A stretch of DNA of 64,000 nucleotides from RBG-16-34-14 sp963727535 (GTDB lineage Bacteria; Bacteroidota; Ignavibacteria; Ignavibacteriales; Ignavibacteriaceae). The stretch lies in NCBI GenBank assembly GCA_963727535.1, contig CAVSGR010000006.1, positions 1,054,001-1,118,000 of the forward strand, written 5' to 3'. The notes under the pieces were generated by a model. It ran no database searches. It saw only the letters and a program-made list of their open reading frames with translations, and was not told the DNA's origin. Below, piece by piece: positions 57,316-64,000 of the stretch (position 1 is the first letter of the stretch; every line of letters begins with the position of its first letter). A program made the translations under genes and the position numbers.

Positions 57316-58231
57316 ATGAAACTAACCAACGAAATAGTAATTAAAAAAGCTAAACAAATCGGATTTGATTTAGTTGGTTTTGCCAAAGTTGAAGAATTGA
57401 CGAAGGAAACTTCTAATCTTGAAAGAATGGCTTGAGAAAAAATACCATGGTGAAATGGATTATATGCAGAGGAATTTTGAGAAGAGAAAAGATGTTTCTA
57501 AAATTCTTCCCTCTGCCAAAAGTGTAATCTCACTTGGAATGAATTACTACACCGATGACCAATATTCCAAGCAAAAAGAGAAAGGCAAGATTTCCCGTTA
57601 TGCCTGGGGAAAAGATTATCATTTGGTTATCTGGGAAAAATTAAATGAACTTGAAAATGAATTAAAAGAAATTGATCCTGAGTTTGAATCAAAATCTTAT
57701 GTCGACACTGGTCCTGTTATGGATAAAGCCTGGGCTGTAAGAGCCGGATTAGGTTGGCTGGGAAAACATACAAATGTTATCAATACAGAAATGGGAAGCT
57801 GGTTCTTTATTGCAACATTAATTACAAATTACGAATTCGATACTTCATCTGTAATTGCGGATCATTGTGGAAGTTGCACAGCATGCATAGAGGCTTGTCC
57901 CACTAATGCAATTGTTGATGAATATCTTATAGATTCAACAAGATGTATTTCTTATCTTACGATTGAGAACAAAGGAGAAATACCCGAAGACTTTAAGGAA
58001 AAATTCGACAACTGGATTTTTGGCTGTGATATTTGTCAGGATGTTTGTCCCTGGAATATTAAGTTTTCAGAAGTGACTTTAAAGAAGGAATTCTTTCCTC
58101 AAAATAAAGAACTCGATCTTTCCGAAGTTTTGAATATGGATGTGAACGGGTTTAAGACAAGGTTTTCTGAAAGTCCCCTTAAAAGGACAAAATTAAAAGG
58201 ACTGAAAAGAAACGCAAATTTTATAATTTAG
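57316..58231 (+). CDS. queG: Epoxyqueuosine reductase QueG, interrupted by one frameshift
   Basis: Two frames give about 304 residues, the normal length of this shorter form: ATG 57316 to 57435, then from 57422 to 58231. The N-terminal piece (KKAKQIGFDLVGFAKVEEL) joins KEWLEKKYHGEMDYM when one G at 57421 is dropped. The core has YVDTGPVMDKAWAVRAGLGW and GKHTNVI (cobalamin binding), and Fe-S ligands CGSCTACIEACP and CDICQDVCPWN. It performs the last step of queuosine synthesis in tRNA. No other queuosine gene is in the window. Confidence 0.92.
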
Positions 58232-58298
58232 ACATGAACCCTTTTATCAAAAGAGTTATCTTATTATTAGTTTATTTTTTTGAATATACGGAGAAAAA

Positions 58299-59288
58299 AT
58301 GTCTGCTGTTGAAACAAACAATCATCACAAAGTAATAATTATTGGTGCCGGTCCAGCCGGCTTTACCGCTGCCTTATATACAGCGAGAGCAAATCTTAAC
58401 CCTGTTATGTTTGAAGGACTTCAACCGGGAGGGCAATTAACGATTACGACGGAAGTTGAGAACTATCCTGGCTTTGAAACCGGGATAATGGGACCAGAGC
58501 TTACAGATGTAATGAGGAAACAAGCTCACAGGTTTGGCGCAAAATCTTTCTATAAAGAAGTTACTGAAGTTGATTTTTCACAGAGACCTTTTGTGATAAA
58601 ATCTTATGATGAAATTTATACGGCTGATTCTGTAATAATAGCGACGGGTGCTTCCGCGAAACTTCTTAATATTGAAAGTGAAAAGAAATTTATGGGTTAC
58701 GGAGTTTCGGCATGTGCAACCTGCGATGGGTTTTTCTTTAAGAACCAGAGAGTGCTTGTAGTTGGCGGAGGCGATACTGCAATGGAAGAGGCTAACTTCT
58801 TAACAAAGTTTGCATCTGAAGTTATTGTGGTGCATAGAAGAGAGGAATTTCGTGCGTCGAAGATAATGCTTGACCGTGCAATAAGTAACCCTAAAATAAA
58901 ATTTCTTACTAACAAAGTTGTTGCGGAAGTTTTGGGTAAAGAAGAAAACGGAAGAAAGACAATGACCGGAGTTATTCTCAAAGATACTGTAGATGGTTCA
59001 AAAGAGGAACTTCAAGCCGATGGTTTATTTATGGCAATTGGGCATAAGCCAAACACCGATCTCTTCAAGGGAATAATTGATATGGATGAAACCGGCTACA
59101 TAAAAGTGAAGCCCGGTTCATCTTATACAAATATTGAAGGTGTTTTTGCGGCAGGTGATGTAACAGATAAAGTTTATCGTCAGGCTGTCACTGCTGCGGG
59201 TATGGGATGTATGGCTGCGATCGATACTGAAAGATGGCTGGGGGAATTTGAGCACAAGATGCAGATGGAGAACGTGGAGAGTAAATAA
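58299..59288 (+). CDS. trxB: Thioredoxin reductase
   Basis: 329 residues. FAD-binding IIGAGPAGFTAALY (about 14-27), redox-active CATCDG (about 145-150), NADPH-binding VVGGGDTAMEEA and the C-terminal FAD signature GVFAAGDVTDK. Reduces thioredoxin with NADPH; possible partners include the thioredoxin-family protein at 17053. Ends before a perfect hairpin at 59297. Confidence 0.95.
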   Translation: MSAVETNNHHKVIIIGAGPAGFTAALYTARANLNPVMFEGLQPGGQLTITTEVENYPGFETGIMGPELTDVMRKQAHRFGAKSFYKEVTEVDFSQRPFVIKSYDEIYTADSVIIATGASAKLLNIESEKKFMGYGVSACATCDGFFFKNQRVLVVGGGDTAMEEANFLTKFASEVIVVHRREEFRASKIMLDRAISNPKIKFLTNKVVAEVLGKEENGRKTMTGVILKDTVDGSKEELQADGLFMAIGHKPNTDLFKGIIDMDETGYIKVKPGSSYTNIEGVFAAGDVTDKVYRQAVTAAGMGCMAAIDTERWLGEFEHKMQMENVESK

Positions 59289-59296
59289 TTTTTTTT

Positions 59297-59329
59297 ATCG
59301 TAGCACAGAATATTATTCTGTGCTACGAT
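59297..59329. terminator. Perfect 15-bp hairpin between trxB and DUF6249 gene
   Basis: ATCGTAGCACAGAAT, loop ATT, ATTCTGTGCTACGAT: a perfect 15-bp stem between convergent genes. It can end transcription from both sides, although no T-run follows on the plus strand; the T-run lies before it (minus-strand 3' side). Could instead be one copy of a dispersed palindrome. Confidence 0.65.
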
Positions 59330-59339
59330 GATTAATCAA

Positions 59340-59681
59340 TTATTTTTGAATCTTGCTAGCAACAATATTGGCAACCACAAAACCAATCCCGGTTACAGTG
59401 AATAAAAAGAGGGGAACCCAGTAACCACCGCCGTATTCAACTTCCATCATAATACCGAATCCCAATCCTAATCCAAAAGCAATTGTTATAATACCAATCT
59501 TAAGCAATCTGAAAGGATCTTTTTTCCCTTCAAAAAAATCTTTTATTGCCTGGGCATCCATTCCTTTTTCAATGAGCAACTGTCTTTCTCTTGATCTGAA
59601 AAAGAAATAAGAGACAAGTATAATTCCGAAAACTAATAATCCCACTATAGGAATAAAAACCGCAACTATTTCTTCATGCAT
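59340..59681 (-). CDS. DUF6249-type small membrane protein
   Basis: 113 residues. Three membrane segments: about 6-27 (VAVFIPIVGLLVFGIILVSY), 60-79 and 88-107, with a charged loop SRERQLLIEKGMDAQAIKDF between the first two. This arrangement fits DUF6249. Function unknown. Start ATG 59681. Confidence 0.8.
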   Translation of the reverse strand: MHEEIVAVFIPIVGLLVFGIILVSYFFFRSRERQLLIEKGMDAQAIKDFFEGKKDPFRLLKIGIITIAFGLGLGFGIMMEVEYGGGYWVPLFLFTVTGIGFVVANIVASKIQK

Positions 59682-59757
59682 TTAATTCACCTTTATGATT
59701 TTTTAATTTCTTTCATTTTCTGTTTGTTAAGACTATGAAGCCAACCTTAAGGTTACA

Positions 59758-59967
59758 GGGTCTGTTGCACAATCATTTTATTGATCCTCTACGAGGATCT
59801 GTTTTTGCTTTCTTCTCGCTTTTATTACAAAAATTGAACATCTACGATGTTCTTTCTTTGTTTTGACCTCGTAGAGGTCAAATTATTGTAAAAAAAAATA
59901 AACCGAAAAAGAACTAATCCTGTAGAGGATTCATAAACTATATTTATTTTAGTTTTGCAACAGACCC
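59758..59967. mobile_element. MITE-like element, 210 bp, with TIRs, TACA duplication and four hairpins
   Basis: GGGTCTGTTGCACAA at the left and TTTTGCAACAGACCC at the right are terminal inverted repeats with one mismatch. TACA occurs directly outside both ends, a 4-bp target duplication. It has no coding capacity. Inside are four short hairpins with a CTAC/GTAG-type loop: GATCCTC-TAC-GAGGATC (59783-59799), GAACATC-TAC-GATGTTC (59836-59852), TGACCTC-GTA-GAGGTCA (59864-59880), AATCCT-GTAG-AGGATT (59916-59931). The transposase that would move it is not in the window and its family is not established. Confidence 0.75.
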
Positions 59968-60083
59968 TACAGTCCTGGGTTTTATTTTATATTAGCAGTA
60001 AAATGCGTAGGTTAATACTGAACTCATTCAGGTTCTTTTATTTCAGAATTTGAAATGAAATACAAATATTAGGGAGAATAATT

Positions 60084-60125
60084 ATGATTAAAACTTCTCC
60101 ATCCTTCTTCGCAAAGATTGCCTGA
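60084..60125 (+). CDS. Possible 13-codon leader peptide upstream of the ECF sigma gene
   Basis: ATG at 60084 follows a good Shine-Dalgarno-like AGGGAG 8 bases earlier and reads MIKTSPSFFAKIA, then TGA. It lies 79 bases before the sigma factor start. No regulatory structure is evident around it, so it may be a decayed gene start or chance. Confidence 0.2.
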   Translation: MIKTSPSFFAKIA

Positions 60126-60203
60126 CAAATTTTCCATCTACCATTTTCCATCTCACATTTTTTCCTGTAACCTTTTTAATAACAGAAAGGTCAAAAAGAG
60201 TAA

Positions 60204-60773
60204 ATGAAAGGCTTAAGCGATCAGGAAATTGTAGATTCTGTAAAGAAGGGAAATCATTCTGATTACGCTATTCTAATTGATAGATATAAGAACAAGGCTT
60301 TCTCAATGTTGGCAAGAATGTTAAAAGATAAAATGGAAGCAGAAGAAGTTTTACAGGATTCTTTTCTTAAAGCATTTAAAGGATTAAATAATTTTAAGGG
60401 TGAAGCTAAATTTTCAACCTGGTTTTATAAAATCGTTTACAATTCTGCTTTAAGCAGGTTATCTACACAAAAAAGAAAAACAGAATCGGAAATGACTTCT
60501 ATTGATGATCATTTTGACCTTGAGAGTGATAGCAATTACAACGTTACGGAGCGGGAAGATTTAACTTTATTTATAAATGAAATGGTAAACAAGCTGCCTC
60601 CGAATTATGCGTCCGTTATTTCGATGTTTTATCTTGAAGGTATGTCCTGTGAGGAGATAAGTAAGGTTCTGGAAACTACCGAAAATAATGTTAAAGTTAT
60701 GCTGCACAGGTCAAGAAATGCGCTCAAAGATATAATGATAAAAAATAATTATATTAAAGAAGTATATGATTGA
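60204..60773 (+). CDS. ECF RNA polymerase sigma factor
   Basis: 189 residues. Region 2 is at about 20-90 (LIDRYKNKAFSMLARMLKDK, EEVLQDSFLKAFKGLNNFKG, FSTWFYKIVYNSALSRL), and region 4 at about 130-180 (LPPNYASVISMFYLEGMSCE, then EEISKVLETTENNVKVMLHR). A regular ECF factor without extra domains. Overlaps by 8 bases the membrane protein that is its likely anti-sigma factor. Confidence 0.93.
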   Translation: MKGLSDQEIVDSVKKGNHSDYAILIDRYKNKAFSMLARMLKDKMEAEEVLQDSFLKAFKGLNNFKGEAKFSTWFYKIVYNSALSRLSTQKRKTESEMTSIDDHFDLESDSNYNVTEREDLTLFINEMVNKLPPNYASVISMFYLEGMSCEEISKVLETTENNVKVMLHRSRNALKDIMIKNNYIKEVYD

Positions 60774-61272
60774 ATTGAACGATAACATATTAAATAAATA
60801 TATTGATGGTGAACTTGACAGCAGTTTAGTTCAGCAGGTCAAAATTCAGCTTGGAGCTTCCCCTGCAGATATGAAAAGGTACAAAGCTTTACTTTCCATT
60901 CACAATGAATTAAGAAGATTACCAGTGGAAGAAGTTTCATCTAATTTTACTGCCAATCTTATGTTAAAAGTTCAAAGGAGTTTAAAATCTAAAAAGGAAC
61001 AAAACTTTTTTATTGTGTCAGTTCTAACTTTATTCTCTTTTATTTGCCTTGGTATAATAGGTTTTTTAATTGTAAATTATATTTTAACAGCAGAACCAAG
61101 CTCACCGGGTTTTCTAGAGCAATTCACCGAAAGATCCAATAGCTTTGTTATACTTATTAAAAAATTATTTTCAAAAGGAAATATTTCAATTATCGGATCA
61201 GTATTTTCTTTTGTGCTTCTTATAAGTGGATATTTCTTCTACGAAAGTGTGAAACACTCAAAGCAGCATTAA
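60766..61272 (+). CDS. Putative membrane anti-sigma factor
   Basis: 168 residues. The N-terminal cytoplasmic part (IDGELDSSLVQQVKIQLGAS, then MKRYKALLSIHNELRRLP) resembles the helical sigma-binding domain of anti-sigma factors, lacking the zinc HxxxCxxC. Membrane segments at about 82-107 and 140-158. Assignment rests mainly on the 8-base overlap with the ECF gene. Target signal unknown. Confidence 0.7.
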   Translation: MIELNDNILNKYIDGELDSSLVQQVKIQLGASPADMKRYKALLSIHNELRRLPVEEVSSNFTANLMLKVQRSLKSKKEQNFFIVSVLTLFSFICLGIIGFLIVNYILTAEPSSPGFLEQFTERSNSFVILIKKLFSKGNISIIGSVFSFVLLISGYFFYESVKHSKQH

Positions 61273-61360
61273 GTGATTATAGTTTTTTATTCTTCTTCAC
61301 GTGTCTAAACCCTTCATTTGCGTATATTTACTATATAATTAAAATTGATTTTTTTTTACT

Positions 61361-62275
61361 ATGAACTCAAATACAAAGTCGGGTTATGTCGCAATTCTAG
61401 GTTTGCCTAATGCCGGTAAATCAACATTAATGAATGCACTTCTAGGACAGAAGCTTTCCATTACTACATCAAAACCGCAAACTACAAGAAAAAAAATACT
61501 TGGCATCCTTTCATCGGAAAATTACCAGGTCATTTTTCTCGATACGCCGGGGATAATTAAACCAAATTATCTTTTGCAGGAAAAAATGATGGAAGCGGTA
61601 AGTGGTTCTCTTAACGATGCAGATGTGATTGTTCTAATTATAGATGTTTTTTCTGATCCCGAAGGAAAAGAAACATTGAATAATATTTTTGTTTTTGAAA
61701 GAGTTTTAAGCTCAAAAAAATCTCTTTTGCTTCTTCTTAATAAGATCGATCTTACTCAACAGGAAAACGTTAAAAATCTTATTTCAAAATTTGAATCTTT
61801 GAATAAATTTAAAAAGGTAATTCCGGTTGCTGCTTTATTAAATTTCAATATTGAAGAGGTTCTCGGCAGCATAGTTGAACTTCTGCCTGAAGGTCCCAAA
61901 CTTTATCCTGATGATATTGTTGCTGATGAGAATGAGAGATTTTTTGTTTCGGAAATAGTTAGAGAAAAAATATTTGAACTTTATAAAGAAGAAATTCCAT
62001 ATAGTATCGAAGTTATTATTGCTGATTTCAAAGAAAGAGAAGATAAAAAAGATTATATACTCGCAGAAATTATTGTTGAAAGAGAGAGCCAAAAGGGAAT
62101 TTTGATAGGGAAGCAGGGTACTGCGATAAAAAATCTCGGTCTCGATGCAAGAAAAGCAATTGAAGATTTTCTTCAAAAAGAAGTTTATCTTGAATTGAAA
62201 GTAAAAGTAAAAAACAAGTGGCGTTCAGATGAAAGACAGTTAAAGTCTTTTGGTTATAGTAAGCCTAAAGATTAA
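61361..62275 (+). CDS. era: GTPase Era
   Basis: 304 residues. G1 GLPNAGKSTLMNALLG (about 14-29), G2 TTR in KPQTTRKKILG, G3 LDTPGII, G4 LNKIDL, and a C-terminal KH domain with VERESQKGILIGKQGTAIKN followed by LGLDARKAIE. Binds 16S rRNA in 30S assembly. Followed closely by an unrelated transporter gene. Confidence 0.96.
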   Translation: MNSNTKSGYVAILGLPNAGKSTLMNALLGQKLSITTSKPQTTRKKILGILSSENYQVIFLDTPGIIKPNYLLQEKMMEAVSGSLNDADVIVLIIDVFSDPEGKETLNNIFVFERVLSSKKSLLLLLNKIDLTQQENVKNLISKFESLNKFKKVIPVAALLNFNIEEVLGSIVELLPEGPKLYPDDIVADENERFFVSEIVREKIFELYKEEIPYSIEVIIADFKEREDKKDYILAEIIVERESQKGILIGKQGTAIKNLGLDARKAIEDFLQKEVYLELKVKVKNKWRSDERQLKSFGYSKPKD

Positions 62276-62293
62276 ACAAATCATTTTTTCCTC

Positions 62294-63193
62294 ATGAAAA
62301 AATATTCTCCTGTAATTATTCTTTTGTTTGTTACTTTAATATGGGGCGCTACTTTTGTTATAGTAAAATCGGCTTTAAAAGATATCTCCCCTTTATTTTT
62401 TATCTCTGTAAGATTTTTATTAGCCGCGGTTATTCTTCTTCCTTTTGCTGTTAAAATATTTAAGTCATTTAATAAACAGGTTCTTCGGGAAGGAATATTG
62501 CTTGGACTTATATATTTCGCCGGGTTTGCTGCTCAAACAATGGGATTAAAATATACTACAGCAACAAAGTCTGCTTTTATAACAGGAACCTTTGTAATCT
62601 TTACTCCATTTTTTCAGATTTATTTTGAGAAAAAGAAACCGAGAAAAGAAGTAGTTTTCGGAATCTTGCTTTGTGTAACCGGATTGATTTTTCTTACAAG
62701 TAAAGGAAATTCTTTATTAGGTGTTTTCTCAGAGATAAGCGGGAGTTTCGGTATTGGAGATATGCTTACGATATTATGTGCTGTGTTTTTTGCTTTATAT
62801 ATAGTTTATCTTGATATAGTAAGCAAGAAGAATGATTATAAGCCACTGGTTTTTTTACAGATTGCTGTTACAGGAATCTGCGGTTTGTTGTTTTCTTTTT
62901 TATTTACCGGATTGAAAATTGAAACAATGGAATTCACTTTTAGTAATAATTTATTGTTTGCAGTTTTGTATACATCTATTCTTGCAACCGTGTTAACAAC
63001 TACTTTACAGACAAAGTATCAAAAATCTGTAACTCCTTCTGTTGCGGGAATAATTCTTTCCTTCGAGCCCATATTTGCTGCGCTGTGCGCTTTTTTTGTG
63101 TTGAATGAAAAAATATCTAATTTTGGTTTAATAGGATGCGTACTTATTTTTGCCGGACTTCTGGTTTCCGAGATGCTTAATAAAAATAAATAA
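62294..63193 (+). CDS. EamA-family (DMT) transporter
   Basis: 299 residues with ten predicted membrane segments in two EamA repeats (about 5-135 and 150-295). Typical phrases are VTLIWGATFVIVKSALKDIS, PLFFISVRFLLAA, SAFITGTFVIFTPFF and SVAGIILSFEPIFAALCAFF. Probable exporter of metabolites or amino acids; substrate not deducible. Between era and acyP. Confidence 0.93.
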   Translation: MKKYSPVIILLFVTLIWGATFVIVKSALKDISPLFFISVRFLLAAVILLPFAVKIFKSFNKQVLREGILLGLIYFAGFAAQTMGLKYTTATKSAFITGTFVIFTPFFQIYFEKKKPRKEVVFGILLCVTGLIFLTSKGNSLLGVFSEISGSFGIGDMLTILCAVFFALYIVYLDIVSKKNDYKPLVFLQIAVTGICGLLFSFLFTGLKIETMEFTFSNNLLFAVLYTSILATVLTTTLQTKYQKSVTPSVAGIILSFEPIFAALCAFFVLNEKISNFGLIGCVLIFAGLLVSEMLNKNK

Positions 63194-63198
63194 CCTGG

Positions 63199-63480
63199 AT
63201 GGAAGATTATAAAAGAGCTGAAATTATTGTTAATGGATTTGTGCAGGGAGTTGGTTTCAGATATTTTGTTTATAGAAATGCAAAAGCTTTAGGATTAAAA
63301 GGTTATACTAAAAATCTTTTTACAGGAGAAGTTGTAACAGTTGTGGAGGGGAACCGTGCAATGATAGAAGAGCTCAGTAATAAAATAAAAATTGGTCCTT
63401 CTAATGCTTCAGTCAGGAAACATAATATTATTTGGTATGAGCCTAAAAATGAATTTGAAAATTTCGAGATAAGAAGATGA
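63199..63480 (+). CDS. acyP: Acylphosphatase
   Basis: 93 residues, normal length. Signature VNGFVQGVGFRYFVYRNA (catalytic Arg in GVGFR) and GYTKNLFTGEVVTVVEG (catalytic Asn). Hydrolyses carboxyl-phosphate bonds. Starts 6 bases after the transporter gene and overlaps ispF by 4. Confidence 0.95.
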   Translation: MEDYKRAEIIVNGFVQGVGFRYFVYRNAKALGLKGYTKNLFTGEVVTVVEGNRAMIEELSNKIKIGPSNASVRKHNIIWYEPKNEFENFEIRR

Positions 63481-63965
63481 ATGAAGAATTAAGAACAGGT
63501 ATTGGCTTTGATGTTCATGCATTTGAAGAAAAGCGTAAACTGATAATCGGCGGAATAGAAATTCCTTTTGAGAAAGGTCTGGCAGGTCATTCCGATGCAG
63601 ATGTTCTTCTTCATGCAATTTGCGATGCTTTGCTCGGTTCTCTTGCTCTTGGTGATATTGGCAAACATTTTCCCGATACTGATCCAAAATTTAAAGATGC
63701 AGATAGTGTTAATCTTCTTTCAGAAGTTTATAAAATGATTGAATCAAAAGGTTATAAACTTGGAAACTTAGATGCAGTGTTAATGCTTCAACGACCAAAG
63801 ATTTCTGCCTATATTGAAACGATGCAAGAAAAAATAGCTCTCATACTTAATGTTGAAATTGATAAGATTTCCATAAAGGCAACTACTACAGAAAAACTAG
63901 GTTTTACAGGGAGAGAAGAAGGCGTGGCTGCAATGGCTACAGTTTTAGTTACAAAGGCTAAATGA
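63477..63965 (+). CDS. ispF: 2-C-methyl-D-erythritol 2,4-cyclodiphosphate synthase
   Basis: 162 residues. Zinc ligands GIGFDVHAFEE (D-x-H) and the second site HSDADVLLHAICDALLG with GDIGKHFPDTD, plus TTTEKLGFTGREEGVAA near the end, all IspF hallmarks. Acts in the MEP isoprenoid pathway. Overlaps the acyP stop (ATGA). Confidence 0.96.
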   Translation: MNEELRTGIGFDVHAFEEKRKLIIGGIEIPFEKGLAGHSDADVLLHAICDALLGSLALGDIGKHFPDTDPKFKDADSVNLLSEVYKMIESKGYKLGNLDAVLMLQRPKISAYIETMQEKIALILNVEIDKISIKATTTEKLGFTGREEGVAAMATVLVTKAK

Positions 63966-64000
63966 ATGATCGAAAATATTCTCAATCACATTTCTGATCT
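63966..64000 (+). CDS. Partial gene start at window end
   Basis: ATG 63966, just after the ispF stop, reads MIENILNHISDL to the window edge without a stop. The beginning is compatible with a membrane or hydrolase protein but too short to identify. Its closeness to ispF suggests the operon continues. Confidence 0.4.
   Translation, partial: MIENILNHISD

Noticed and set aside
59297..59329. Small RNA in the trxB-DUF6249 gap
   Set aside because: Only 51 bases between convergent stops; a terminator or dispersed palindrome explains the hairpin.
1..64000. CRISPR arrays, rRNA genes or prophage modules
   Set aside because: No regularly spaced short repeats, no rRNA segments and no phage structural, integrase or terminase genes were seen.

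Overview
The window is a low-GC bacterial chromosome segment, read here (inference from gene content, not from a database search) as a member of the Ignavibacteria / Bacteroidota-Chlorobi lineage. Pointers are a DUF4837 lipoprotein, a DUF2723 membrane protein, a SprE/PorW-like TPR lipoprotein, secreted Asp-box (BNR) repeat protein, outer-membrane beta-barrels, an AddB-type nuclease without an obvious Walker A motif, and palindromic GTCATTCTGA-type intergenic repeats. Most of the window is ordinary core genome.

Layout. 1-3670 is accessory: a decayed methyltransferase fragment, then a two-gene island (unknown outer-membrane protein, SAM methyltransferase) whose genes are bordered by convergent GCCTAAC/GTTAGGC heptamers like integron attC cores. 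The island is flanked by two nearly identical ~300-bp direct repeats that each end, on the minus strand, in a terminator-like hairpin. 3671-7772 holds a secreted Asp-box protein and a secreted EEP-family hydrolase, followed by a 700-bp structured intergenic region. 8468-11144 is an unknown acidic protein, obgE, tRNA-Met and secG. 11197-19473 carries mostly minus-strand genes (PBP4-like dacB, rpsU, zinc ribbon protein, universal stress protein, sigma-like factor, frameshifted M14 carboxypeptidase, DUF2461, beta-barrel) plus a LOG-family protein and a thioredoxin-family protein. 19502-31233 is a long plus-strand run: CYTH, addB-like, greA, ribD, ribE, tilS, hpt, ftsH, a CDP-/dolichol-kinase-like membrane enzyme, DUF4837. 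31234-35970 is DUF2723 and glnE on the minus strand. After a 1.1-kb gap come secA, a PII gene, the TPR lipoprotein, a GT51 transglycosylase and an AlbA_2/winged-helix gene.

44402-48214 is a second accessory unit: a PHP-domain/SMC-like ATPase overlapping an AlbA_2 (Schlafen-like) protein. This is the best candidate for a defence-type or otherwise little-described system here. 48208-64000 returns to housekeeping: TrmH-type methyltransferase, rlmN, acyl-CoA dehydrogenase, a secreted YidD-like protein with two paralogous TPR membrane proteins, LemA and TPM proteins, ferredoxins, MBL hydrolase, Rieske protein, queG, trxB, a MITE-like element with four hairpins, an ECF sigma/anti-sigma pair, era, EamA transporter, acylphosphatase, ispF and the start of a further gene.

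A recurring oddity is single-base frame breaks inside otherwise well-conserved genes (M14 peptidase twice, ftsH, glnE twice, the AlbA_2 gene, queG). Because ftsH, glnE and queG are otherwise intact, sequence or assembly error is the simplest explanation. All functional calls rest on motifs read by eye; no alignment or search was run.
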